Positions 17,901-25,493 of a stretch of 64,000 nucleotides of DNA are shown in pieces. The stretch's first letter is position 1; the number at the start of each line of letters is the position of its first letter. A model generated the notes under the pieces. The model made no database searches. It had not been told where the DNA came from and was given only the letters and a program-made list of their open reading frames with translations. The stretch lies in contig JAJFGL010000056.1 of the NCBI GenBank assembly GCA_021776135.1, positions 62,001-126,000 on the forward strand, read 5' to 3'. Source of the DNA: Kiloniellaceae bacterium. Lineage in GTDB: Bacteria; Pseudomonadota; Alphaproteobacteria; Kiloniellales; J153. The position numbers and the translations under genes were made by a program.

Positions 17901-18187
17901 ATGCTCTGCCTTACCGTCTTATGCCCGCCTACGATCCGTCTAACGAGGACCACGAGCGAATTGCCATACTTGCACAGCAGATGGCAGGGCAGGCGCGGGC
18001 TATGGTTGTCGCGGATGCCTATCTGGGCGATCCGAACAGGGCTCTGACCGCTCGTCGCAGCAGACTTCGCGAAGCTCTTCGGGGAACCGCCGAACTTCAG
18101 GAGCTGGAACAGCTCTGCGCTGCTGCGCTTGGTACGACGGTTTTTGAAGAAGAAGCAGGCGATACCGCAAGTGGTGGCCCGGCATGA
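14927..18187 (+). CDS. Large DNA methyltransferase/restriction-like protein
   Basis: The protein is 1086 residues. About 370 residues precede a methyltransferase core with motif I VDMCCGSGSI near residue 388 and a motif IV variant SNPPWLAMSR near 601. The N-terminal region could hold a nuclease or regulatory domain, but I see no confident PD-(D/E)XK motif in it. The C-terminal part resembles target-recognition regions of type IIG-like enzymes. NPPW in place of NPPY/F is common in this class. ATGA overlaps at both ends tie it to the second methyltransferase and the small nuclease, so the three are probably made together. Confidence 0.78.
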   Translation: MSVDLAQAREAIRRCREFRDSGKVEAVLRGEFQSRLRLIFPAPDDESWINHYSEGTEAHTKVGQAGGGIASRFIDNLIGSTTIEYEADLRVPAKRDEGFAQVHDHAAGLIRGGVPLSQVRGVLADTVDWYAYDVELAPGVDPAGCTVDDITLVQVDTLELIADDEPSAVRLIAFVRKHLARQQSRPLRAGFLTLDLGLESGPYKRSADPLRELVDEGREADPSIELATELWSRFVDYLEGEAGAFRSAAYVDEAYLCILARLLSANVLAGQAASSDDAELKAILDGTYFRDHYQLGNMVEQDYFGWLTSPAHIDGLVPIAREIQRDLYAYDFGWKSEEDLFGRLMAQLARRSQRKLLGQEWTPGWLGRHLAERCLDNLPEGEKPRIVDMCCGSGSILAEVLKAARDRFGLSEIETLHDVATGFDIDPLAVSLSKTTWVVTLADEIKAATSPIVIPVYHADSLFAVTPVTPVLPFFGESDTIDVSLDGTTIKLPDAVIQPEYRELFDRIIDWAYDEAIDAQARGNAAHLNEEATGQFLDGAAGASGITLPAELIEVLTPAVFALVHRMAELAVAGRNGIWAFILRNTYRPGLLSGQFNGLVSNPPWLAMSRLADNPYRNVLTNRAKLYGVRPTGQSFLHLELGTTHLLHAIDRYLSPDAAVACLVPGTVFNGHHHEPFRQREFLTSKRPVSLEISEVWQVQPGTFKYPGAAIIGHKRTASGGLKTKAISGFLVRESGVEAADFSTRAIGTKRTAWVLEKEGLPIAASAATTLPQQGADLMPRTAVCIEVLNANGAEYRVDTPSRDSAWGFTVKAAKELKEERFPGHVAPRFIHRMAQSENLLPFVLGEHCAPIAIPALRDSHGVWQTYDEADIRRMGFTETARRFRAINGRLKQIGQGKSLQERIDERGKLTKQVLGDTGHLIVAGAGGKHICAACIPLAGGSDLAVDQTLYWQVIQSEEEAWFRVGMLNSHAMTEAITPFNPKGAFGERHIHALPYRLMPAYDPSNEDHERIAILAQQMAGQARAMVVADAYLGDPNRALTARRSRLREALRGTAELQELEQLCAAALGTTVFEEEAGDTASGGPA

Positions 18188-18645
18188 TCGATCTTGAGAA
18201 AGCAGGAAAGATTCTCGAACGCGCCCGGGAGGCAGCGATTGACTATTACGACCTCACCGGTAAACCGCTCGGAATCACGGGTGAAATTGGCGAATATATG
18301 ACGGCCAGGCTTCTTGGACTCGAACTCGCCGATGCCAGGGCGGCCGGCTATGATGCGACAGATAAGAAGGGCCGAAAGATTCAGATCAAGGCCCGCAGCA
18401 TTCCAAGTAAAAAGAAACTTTCCGGCCAGATCGGCTCTATCAGTCTCGATCATGAGTGGGATTGCGTCATGTTTATCCTACTTGATGAGCGGTTTGAGCC
18501 GCAGGCTATCTTTGAGGCTGATCGCGGTGCGCTGGAAGCTGCACTCGCGAAACCAGGAAGCAAGGCGCGCAACGAACGGGGTGCTCTTTCAATCAGCAAA
18601 TTCAGGAGTGTTGGAATGCAGATTTGGAGCGCTGATAGCGCATAG
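18184..18645 (+). CDS. Small PD-(D/E)XK-like nuclease subunit
   Basis: In this 153-residue protein GEIGEYMTARLLGL is followed by GYDATDKKGRKIQIKAR. That is a Glu, an Asp and a Q-x-K arranged as in Mrr/type II restriction nuclease cores. It shares an ATGA overlap with the large methyltransferase. The simplest reading is that it is the DNA-cutting subunit matched to the methyltransferases. It could instead be a DNA-binding member of the same fold without catalysis. The downstream ATPase gene starts 47 bases later. Confidence 0.65.
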   Translation: MIDLEKAGKILERAREAAIDYYDLTGKPLGITGEIGEYMTARLLGLELADARAAGYDATDKKGRKIQIKARSIPSKKKLSGQIGSISLDHEWDCVMFILLDERFEPQAIFEADRGALEAALAKPGSKARNERGALSISKFRSVGMQIWSADSA

Positions 18646-18692
18646 GTACTGGAGAAATCATCATACCAAGGTAAATCACGGGTTTTTTTTGA

Positions 18693-20996
18693 ATGCTTAC
18701 GGAGGTCAAATTCATACAGAGTATCGGGCGGTTTGAAACGGCCAAACCGACCCGTGGTGCGACTTTCGGCCCCCGCACCCTGATCTTCGGCGAAAACGGG
18801 TGGGGAAAATCCACCCTTGCCGATATTCTGCGCTCTCTTACCACGAATAATCCCGCCATTCTCGCAGGGCGCGCGACGCTTGCCGCCGACGCGCCGCCAA
18901 AAGCAGTGCTTGCCTTTGGCACGCAGAACGCCGTTTTTGAAAATGGTGCATGGTCCGGTCCCCGTCCGCGCATCGCCGTTTATGACAGCGCCTTTGTCAA
19001 TGATAACGTGTTCTCGGGCGATATCGTTTCCGCCGAGCATCTGAAGAACCAGTACGGCCTTGTCGTCGGCGAGGAAGGCGTGCGCTTTGTCCGGCGTATC
19101 GTCGAACTTGATGATGCTAACCGCGAAAACAACAAGGCCATCACGGCGGCAGAATCCGGGCTGAAAGCTGTTATGCGCACCATCGCCCCTCCGGCGATGA
19201 AGCTGGATGACTTTCTTGCCCTTGAAGCGCGCGCCGATATTGATGAGGCAATCACCAGGCAGGACGCACAAGTCCAGCAGGTGCGGCGCGCAGGCGAACT
19301 CAAAGCCGCCGCTGAACCGGCGCTGTTTCCGGTCCCGACCGAGACTGCAACGTTTCGCGATCTTCTGGGCAAAACCATTGATGATATCGCAGAAGAAGCA
19401 CTCGCCAGGGTACGTGCTCATATTGCTGCGCATGAGTGTGCGCCGCAGAAAGGCGATACGGCGCATGAAAGCTGGCTTGAAACAGGCATGGCCTTCGTGC
19501 AAACGGACAATTGCCCGTTTTGCGGCCAGCCCCTTACCGACCGAAATCTTGTCGATGCTTACCGGGATTTCTTTAGCGAGGCATATAAAACGCTTGGCGC
19601 ATCGCTCAAGAAGGTTCGCGATACTTTCGCCCGCTATGAAAGCGGCGACTTTCGCCAAACAGTTTCACGCCTTTCAGAGCAAAATGCCGGGCACTTCACG
19701 TATTGGCACGAGGCCGGAAAGATCAGCCCGCCCGATACGGGAGACACGGACGCCATCATCACGCAGATGGAAGGCGCAGCCGCCGGGCTTAACGCCCTGT
19801 TCGCACAGAAGCAGGCAAATCTGACAGAGGCGATTTCAGGCGCGGAGACGGGCGCGGCTTTACCTGCGTGGGAGGCCGGGCGCGATCAGCTCGCAGCGCT
19901 CAACACAAAAATCGAAGCCTTTCTTGCTGCGATCAAGGTGCTTAAGGAGTCCATCAATCCCGCCGCGTTGCCCGGCCTTGAAAGCGAACTCAAAATTTTG
20001 CAGGCCACAAAGCGCAGACATGAGGCTGATATCATTGCGCAGGCCACAACGCTTGGTGAATGCCACGTCATGAGAGATGCCATAGCCAAAGAAAAAGCGG
20101 CAGTGCGCACTGCGCTGAGTGATCACGGGCGCGTTATCACCACCGATCTTGGCACAGCGATCAACACCTACCTGAAACGGCTAGCCGCAGGATTCAGGAT
20201 CGATTACCAGGAACCCAACTACCAAACAAAAGAGCCGTCGGCGAGCTACAACATCCTCATCAAGGAGGTGCCGGTATCACCGCGCAGCAATGCCGGAGAA
20301 CTCGACAAGCCGAGTTTTCGGAACACACTCAGCGGCGGTGACAAGTCCACTCTCGCTCTTGCGCTGTTTCTGGCTAAAGTCAATGCTGATCCAAAGCTTG
20401 ATGAAACAATTGTCGTTCTCGACGATCCCTTTACCAGTCTGGATAACTTTCGCCGTCAGTTCACTGCCATAGAGATCAGGAAACTTTGCGGGCGCGCTCT
20501 GCAAACAATCGTGCTTTCGCACGAGAAGAGTTTCCTGCGCCTGCTTTGGGACAAGATCGACCAGAGCACGATTTCATCGCTTGCCCTGCAATCGGGGGCA
20601 CCGGGGATCACGACAATAGCGCCATATGATATCGAAGCGGCGACACAACCGCGCTATATCACCGAGCGCATGCAGATTGAGGAATTCGTGGAAGGCGAAC
20701 AGCACGAGCTGAATTACATCAGGACACGGCTGCGCACCGTTTGTGAAGATTATTACCGCAAGGGCGAACCGGCCCTGTTTCGGGAAGCTGCCAGTCTAGA
20801 AGAGATCATTCGCGGTCTTGAACAGGCGCCGGATGATCATCCCTACAAAGGCGCGCTTGAAGATTTACGCGACATCAACGAATACTCCCGTGGCGACAGC
20901 CATGCTGCCGTGCCAGGCAGTCCTATCGAAGAAACAAGTGTTGAGGAACTAAAGGAATTTTGCCGCAGGGTACTCGATCTTACCCGTGGCATGTGA
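18693..20996 (+). CDS. AAA_13 zinc-hook ATPase, RloC/PrrC-like candidate anticodon nuclease
   Basis: In this 767-residue protein, Walker A is FGENGWGKST (about 32-41) and a zinc hook NCPFCGQPL lies near residue 272 within coiled coil. The ABC signature LSGGDKST is near 546, Walker B VVLDDPFTSLD near 574 and the H-loop LSHEKSF near 608. Near the C-terminus R681-x3-E685 is followed 31 residues later by H716, matching the order and spacing of the PrrC catalytic triad (R320, E324, H356). PrrC and RloC are NTP-driven anticodon nucleases held silent by restriction systems. Next to a methyltransferase cluster, a guard role is plausible. The triad match is by eye only. Confidence 0.72.
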   Translation: MLTEVKFIQSIGRFETAKPTRGATFGPRTLIFGENGWGKSTLADILRSLTTNNPAILAGRATLAADAPPKAVLAFGTQNAVFENGAWSGPRPRIAVYDSAFVNDNVFSGDIVSAEHLKNQYGLVVGEEGVRFVRRIVELDDANRENNKAITAAESGLKAVMRTIAPPAMKLDDFLALEARADIDEAITRQDAQVQQVRRAGELKAAAEPALFPVPTETATFRDLLGKTIDDIAEEALARVRAHIAAHECAPQKGDTAHESWLETGMAFVQTDNCPFCGQPLTDRNLVDAYRDFFSEAYKTLGASLKKVRDTFARYESGDFRQTVSRLSEQNAGHFTYWHEAGKISPPDTGDTDAIITQMEGAAAGLNALFAQKQANLTEAISGAETGAALPAWEAGRDQLAALNTKIEAFLAAIKVLKESINPAALPGLESELKILQATKRRHEADIIAQATTLGECHVMRDAIAKEKAAVRTALSDHGRVITTDLGTAINTYLKRLAAGFRIDYQEPNYQTKEPSASYNILIKEVPVSPRSNAGELDKPSFRNTLSGGDKSTLALALFLAKVNADPKLDETIVVLDDPFTSLDNFRRQFTAIEIRKLCGRALQTIVLSHEKSFLRLLWDKIDQSTISSLALQSGAPGITTIAPYDIEAATQPRYITERMQIEEFVEGEQHELNYIRTRLRTVCEDYYRKGEPALFREAASLEEIIRGLEQAPDDHPYKGALEDLRDINEYSRGDSHAAVPGSPIEETSVEELKEFCRRVLDLTRGM

Positions 20997-21162
20997 CTAT
21001 GCTCTAAACCCTGCACTTGGGTGTGCCTTGCCACTCGCGAGTGATCAGGCCCGGTTTGGCTCAACGTCTTAAGATTACAGATTCTCTAATTTGATATAAC
21101 TGCCCGCGAACGTGTTTTTGACCGGGCTGACTCTTCTCCGAGCGGATTCCAGGACGTTCGAT

Positions 21163-22236
21163 TCAGGGAATGAATCCTGCGAGTCGGTTGCTGTTTCGTC
21201 CGACACGGAAGACCAAACCAGCTCTTCGCGACGCTTCAAGACGTGCCCGCGCGGAATCCGAGTCCCAAGGATGGACCCGAAGCTCGAATGTGTTTGGCGC
21301 TATTCGCCGAAACAGGATCAACGAATTTTCATATCTGAATCCCCCCATCGCAAGCGATGGCAGGTTGATTCGCTCCATGGCATTATCGCCATGCCAGGTC
21401 AAAGGACGGTCGCGCCACTCGCTAAGGCCTGACACCAACACGGGCTCGGCGATGTGATCCACCCGATCGAATTCATAACCTTCGAAGGCTGCACCGAAAA
21501 AACGATGAGCGCCCCGTGGTAATTCAAGCTGGGTTCTCGCGCCGCCCTGAAGGCCATGTGACTGAACCCACATTTGGCTATGTGCGCCGAGGTCGATTTC
21601 CGCGTCTCCGAAGGGTGTGTATTGGCCTAACCTGCCTACTTCCGGCTCTGGAATCGGGTCCAGTTCTTCGGTCGGATGCTCAGGGGCGGCGCGCTCCCGA
21701 AGAGCCCTATACCTCTCAAGTATTGCGGCCGTAAGAGGGATTGCCGGTCCTATGGCAGCGTCCCATGCCTCGTTCACGTGCTCCGGTTGGTTATGCTCCT
21801 GCTCCAGCCATGCCACTTCGGCATTTATCGTCAGGCCCCGGTTCGTGAGATTTGCCGAGCCGACGAGACTTCCTAGGGTTCCGTCTGGTCTATCGAACAG
21901 ATAGAGCTTTGGGTGGAAGGCCGCGCGTGGTGTGAGATTTTCTTGCTCCAATAGAGACGCGCCTGCAACCAGGACGTTGCAGTTTTGCGCCTCATCCCAA
22001 AATTGCAGCGCTGACGGTTCAGTTAAACCAAAATCCAGAGATGTGACAATTGTCTTCCTTACTCTCTCGTGATTGCCGTTCGGGGCCGACCTGCAAAGCC
22101 CATCAAACAAAATCTCACTGCCGGACATTGACATGTAGGCGCTGCACACGCGAACATTGTCGATGCCGATACGCATGAGATCGAACAGTGCGTTCTGCAT
22201 TGCTCCGGGACGAGCGTCATTCTGGACTATGAACAT
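21163..22236 (-). CDS. Phospholipase D-fold protein (putative NgoFVII-like nuclease)
   Basis: The 357-residue protein has one clear HKD motif, H108-x-K110 in AAFHPKLYLFD, followed by GSANLTNRG, the hallmark of the PLD fold. A single motif implies a dimer active site, as in BfiI-type and Nuc-type nucleases. The C-terminal 200 residues are unrecognised. It lies 20 bases downstream of the 192-residue gene on the same strand, so the two form an operon. Nuclease activity on DNA is the most likely role on a mobile element, but a phospholipase or a regulator cannot be excluded. Confidence 0.7.
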   Translation of the reverse strand: MFIVQNDARPGAMQNALFDLMRIGIDNVRVCSAYMSMSGSEILFDGLCRSAPNGNHERVRKTIVTSLDFGLTEPSALQFWDEAQNCNVLVAGASLLEQENLTPRAAFHPKLYLFDRPDGTLGSLVGSANLTNRGLTINAEVAWLEQEHNQPEHVNEAWDAAIGPAIPLTAAILERYRALRERAAPEHPTEELDPIPEPEVGRLGQYTPFGDAEIDLGAHSQMWVQSHGLQGGARTQLELPRGAHRFFGAAFEGYEFDRVDHIAEPVLVSGLSEWRDRPLTWHGDNAMERINLPSLAMGGFRYENSLILFRRIAPNTFELRVHPWDSDSARARLEASRRAGLVFRVGRNSNRLAGFIP

Positions 22237-22256
22237 TCTGTGCTCCCTGGCCTTGC

Positions 22257-22835
22257 CTACGCTGCCTTCGTTCCGCTAGCGCCCTTTGAGCCGGCCACCT
22301 GCAAGCGTGCCCTTTCGCCGGGATGCGCTGCACTTTCCTTGAGCCGCCACATGAAGCCGATTTCGACCGCGATGCCGAGCCCCTGCGCCGCCGTCACCAC
22401 GGCCCGGCAAGCCCCATTCGAGTCCTGGCCCTGCACCGAAACGTCGATATCGGATAGATAGCTAAAGCCTTCGTCCTCCTTCCGGCCTTTCACCATGTTC
22501 ACCGGGCAGAGTTTCCGGAGCTTTTCGAAGGTGCCAACACGCTTCATCGCGCGACGCAGTATCGCTTCCAACAGAAGGTTCCAGTTTGCCCTTGCCATCG
22601 GCTCTCCATCGATGGAGGCATCCAGAACCTTGGTGTGTGTCAACTCAGGCAGTACGCGCGGATCGATCCGGCGCTCCGCCTCTCCCGAGCCTTCACTACT
22701 AAGGGCGGGATGTCCCTCAATCTGTTCAAGCACGTCCAACCCCCGGTTGATCACCGTGTCTGTCGTGTCAACAAGCGGCTTTGCATGGCGCTGAAGCCGC
22801 TCAAAGGTCGAGTCCTTAATCATAATCTCTGGCAT
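22257..22835 (-). CDS. Unrecognised protein with SeqA-like/RHH-like N-terminus, partner of the PLD protein
   Basis: The first 40 of 192 residues (IKDSTFERLQRHAKP, then DTTDTVINRGLD) have the strand-helix-helix pattern seen in small DNA-binding dimerisation domains such as the SeqA N-terminus. The rest includes KLCPVNMVKGRKEDEG and is not recognised. ATACG direct repeats just upstream of the start are a natural operator, so autoregulation is likely. Its place as first gene before a PLD nuclease suggests a two-part system, with this protein either controlling or targeting the nuclease. Confidence 0.55.
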   Translation of the reverse strand: MPEIMIKDSTFERLQRHAKPLVDTTDTVINRGLDVLEQIEGHPALSSEGSGEAERRIDPRVLPELTHTKVLDASIDGEPMARANWNLLLEAILRRAMKRVGTFEKLRKLCPVNMVKGRKEDEGFSYLSDIDVSVQGQDSNGACRAVVTAAQGLGIAVEIGFMWRLKESAAHPGERARLQVAGSKGASGTKAA

Positions 22836-23300
22836 GAGTCTCTCCTATACCAATATACGAGAATACGGTAAAATACGATAATACACACAATACGTCAAGG
22901 TCAGATTTTGGCCAATTTTACCTGGCGCGCACGGCCCAAGGCCGGACCGGGCTCTAGGCTTGCGCCCCGAGCCTCCGATTCGCGGCGTCTCGGCCCGTGC
23001 GGGTAACGATCCCTCGCGCAATCTGACATCGCCAGCCTCCGGCTGAAGTTCTTTTCTCTTTTGATCGGGGCCTGCGGCCCCCTGGCCGTCAAGGCGACCC
23101 TGACGGGCTCCGGCGGGGCGTATCCCCGACCTTCCTCCGCTTCCCCCTTCGCCAAGGCTCCGGCGGACAAGCCGCTCCGTGCAGGCCGGGTGATCCCCCT
23201 CGCCCCTCCTCCGGCCTGTGACGGCCGTCCCCCGCTCATTGGCGCGGGCCTAGCCGGGTTGCAGCAGCAGCGCAACCCGCAAAGGCAAGGAGCAAAGCCA
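22836..23300. other. Gene-free region with ATACG repeats, long imperfect repeat copy A and ArdC leader
   Basis: The left part holds ATACG repeats. From about 22915 to 23030 is copy A of an imperfect repeat of about 115 bases found again near 27510, sharing GCCGGACCGGGCTCTAGGC and ACGATCCCTCGCGC. The remainder is GC-rich leader before ArdC, with several potential hairpins. No convincing ORF is present: an upstream extension of the ArdC frame is only low-complexity Pro/Ala-rich sequence. Confidence 0.5.
22855..22894. repeat. Tandem ATACG boxes, likely operator of the PLD operon
   Basis: ATACG occurs at 22855, 22863, 22873 and 22890, with ATACA at 22881, giving a period of 8-10 bases. The array lies just upstream of the minus-strand 192-residue gene. 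RHH-type repressors typically bind such short phased repeats. Confidence 0.55.
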
Positions 23301-24209
23301 ATGACGACCACGAAACCGGATGTTTACACCCGCATCACCAATCGCATTGTTGCCGGGCTGGAACAGGGCGTGCGCCCTTGGTTCAAGCCCTGGAACGCCG
23401 AGCACGCGGCGGGCCGCATCACCAAACCCCTGCGGCATAACGGCCAGCCCTATAACGGGATCAACGTCGTCATGTTGTGGACGGAAGCCGTCACCAAGGG
23501 CTATGCCGCGCCGATCTGGATGACATACCGGCAGGCGCAGGAACTCGGGGCGCACGTCCGCAAGGGAGAGCGCGGTTCCCTTGTCGTCTATGCCAACACC
23601 GTCACCCGCACCGAGACGGACGAGACCACCGGCGAGGAAATCGAAAAAGCGATTCCGTTCATGAAGGGATACAGCGTTTTTAACGTCGAGCAGATCGAAG
23701 GACTTCTTTCGCCCTACTACGCTTTGGCCGAACCCGTGCTCGATCCCGTCAAGCGCATCGACTGCGCCGAAGCCTTCTTCGCGGCAACCGGCGCGGATAC
23801 CCGGCATGGCGGGGACCGGGCTTACTACGCCGTCACACATGATTACGTACAAATGCCGCCCTTCGAGACCTTCCGCGATGCCGAGTCCTACTACGCCACG
23901 CTGGCCCATGAGTGCAGCCATTGGACAAGACACCCGAAGCGGCTTGACCGGGATTTCGGGCGCAAGCGCTGGGGCGATGAAGGCTACGCGATGGAGGAAC
24001 TGGTCGCCGAACTCGGCTCCGCGTTTCTTTCCGCCGACCTCGGATTGGCGATTGAGCCGCGCGCAGACCACGCCGCTTATATCGGCTCATGGCTTAAGGT
24101 TCTGGATAACGACAAACGCGCTATCTTCACCGCCGCCGCCCACGCGCAGCGCGCGGCGGACTTCCTACACGGGCTTCAGCCTGTCACGCAGCAGGAGGCA
24201 GCGGAATGA
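23301..24209 (+). CDS. ardC: ArdC-like antirestriction protein
   Basis: The 302-residue product has the two-domain ArdC layout. The N-terminal ssDNA-binding domain is recognisable from VAGLEQGVRPWFKPWN and the PLRHNGQPYNGIN region. A C-terminal zinc metallopeptidase-like domain carries HECSH near residue 204, with a later ELGSAFLS. ArdC protects incoming single-stranded plasmid DNA from restriction during conjugation and is a common early-expressed gene on mobile elements. The ATG lies eight bases after AAGGAG. It shares an ATGA overlap with the small gene downstream. Confidence 0.88.
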   Translation: MTTTKPDVYTRITNRIVAGLEQGVRPWFKPWNAEHAAGRITKPLRHNGQPYNGINVVMLWTEAVTKGYAAPIWMTYRQAQELGAHVRKGERGSLVVYANTVTRTETDETTGEEIEKAIPFMKGYSVFNVEQIEGLLSPYYALAEPVLDPVKRIDCAEAFFAATGADTRHGGDRAYYAVTHDYVQMPPFETFRDAESYYATLAHECSHWTRHPKRLDRDFGRKRWGDEGYAMEELVAELGSAFLSADLGLAIEPRADHAAYIGSWLKVLDNDKRAIFTAAAHAQRAADFLHGLQPVTQQEAAE

Positions 24210-24427
24210 AAGCGCCGGATACCTTCGTCATTGACGGGCGCGCCTATGGCTGGCGGCGCATCGCCGAATTGCGCCGAGAGCAGCTTAAAGCCCGGAAGGC
24301 TTCGCAGCCTCACCAGCCGACATTGTTCGATCTAAAGGACGATTGCCGACCAGCATCCGAACGCACAACCGCCGGGCGTTATCAGGAGCCCACCTTATTG
24401 GCTTTCCTACAGGACGCGGCGGAGTAA
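24206..24427 (+). CDS. Small conserved-looking protein coupled to ArdC
   Basis: The 73-residue product overlaps the ArdC stop by ATGA, so translation is coupled. It is basic in the first half (WRRIAELRREQLKARKA) and has a short PTLFDL motif in the middle, resembling a linear interaction motif. No domain is recognised. Its job is probably tied to ArdC or to entry of the element into a new host, by position only. Confidence 0.6.
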   Translation: MKAPDTFVIDGRAYGWRRIAELRREQLKARKASQPHQPTLFDLKDDCRPASERTTAGRYQEPTLLAFLQDAAE

Positions 24428-24537
24428 ACTCCGCTGCGTCACTCAGCGAATCGTCTATCATAACAGGCGCGTCAGGGTACTCGCGGCGCGATTTTTCCGT
24501 GAGCGGAATTTGAGAATCGTTTTAGGTTAGGAACATT

Positions 24538-25392
24538 ATGGGACTTACCATTAGTAGCCGCTCTATTGCGGAGGCAAGGATTCAGCATCTAAGCATACGA
24601 CCTGTTTTCGGTGCTTACGAACTGATATTCGGCCTTTCTATTACTGTATCCGCCGAACAGGACTTAGGGCGCTGGGCTACGATCGCGGGAACGCGGGTTT
24701 CGGTTAAATCGAGCGACGGGCCACAGCAGCAGGTGGGCTTCGCACGCCCGGAAATTCCCATCGCCATTAGGCCCCACCCGTTTACCAGCAACATGACCCC
24801 AAGCGTGTCGCTGGCCGTTCAGCCGCAACAAGTCCTGGCGCTTGAAGAAATGCGCGCCGGAGGCGATCTCAATTTTGAGCTTCTAGCCGTCGGAGAAGGA
24901 TACGACGGCGAACGCGAGCAACAGATTCAAGATACGTGGCGCATAAGCATCCCCCGCTCGGATTGGATCGAGAAGATGCGCGCGGCCGGAATCTTGGACA
25001 TTCTTCTCCTTGAGATTCCGATGCCTGCCGGCGAACTATCGGACGAATGGGCCGAACTCGGTGACCATCTTATGCGCGCGCAGAGGCACTTTCTCAACGG
25101 GGAGTATTTTTCGTGTGTCTCTCAGTGCCGTTTGGTTGTTCACGAGGTAGGCCAGAAGAAATTCGGGAAAGGCGAAGAATGGGCCGTGCCGCTCCTGAAG
25201 CGACTGGCCCATGAGCGCGACAAGATGACAAAGGACGAGAGGGAAGCGGCGATATACGCCGTGCTCCGGCACTACACGCATCAAGCCCATCATTCGAAAA
25301 GCGAAGGCGGAGAAGCCGCATACACGCGGTCCGAGGCGAAAATGATACTTTCGCAAACAGCCGCCCTCGTTGCCCATGCGCGCGGCATTTAG
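24538..25392 (+). CDS. Unrecognised 284-residue cytoplasmic protein
   Basis: There is no signal peptide or membrane segment. The N-terminal half is predicted mostly strand (ISSRSIAEARIQHLSIRP onward) and the C-terminal 110 residues are helical, with HEVGQKKFGKGEEW and many His residues near AVLRHYTHQAHHS. The helical part could be a HEPN-like module, but I do not see the diagnostic Rx4-6H motif placed convincingly. AGGA precedes ATG by six bases. It stands alone between the ArdC pair and a coiled-coil gene. Confidence 0.6.
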   Translation: MGLTISSRSIAEARIQHLSIRPVFGAYELIFGLSITVSAEQDLGRWATIAGTRVSVKSSDGPQQQVGFARPEIPIAIRPHPFTSNMTPSVSLAVQPQQVLALEEMRAGGDLNFELLAVGEGYDGEREQQIQDTWRISIPRSDWIEKMRAAGILDILLLEIPMPAGELSDEWAELGDHLMRAQRHFLNGEYFSCVSQCRLVVHEVGQKKFGKGEEWAVPLLKRLAHERDKMTKDEREAAIYAVLRHYTHQAHHSKSEGGEAAYTRSEAKMILSQTAALVAHARGI

Positions 25393-25493
25393 CCTGCCGC
25401 CTGAAATTTGACATAAAGGGTTAAAAAACAATACAATAGATACATATTTTGAATGATTCTATAAACTTAAGCTTTTGATGTGGTGGGGTTTTC

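Noticed and set aside
10706-20996. BREX, DISARM or a type I restriction system
   Set aside because: No PglZ, BrxC, DrmA/DrmB helicases, HsdR or HsdS could be recognised; only methyltransferases, a small nuclease and an AAA_13 ATPase.
22855-22894. CRISPR array
   Set aside because: The repeats are only five bases with 3-5 base gaps, and no cas genes are near.
23061-23300. N-terminal extension of ArdC
   Set aside because: It is low-complexity Pro/Ala sequence over the repeat and leader, and a good ribosome site precedes the ATG at 23301.
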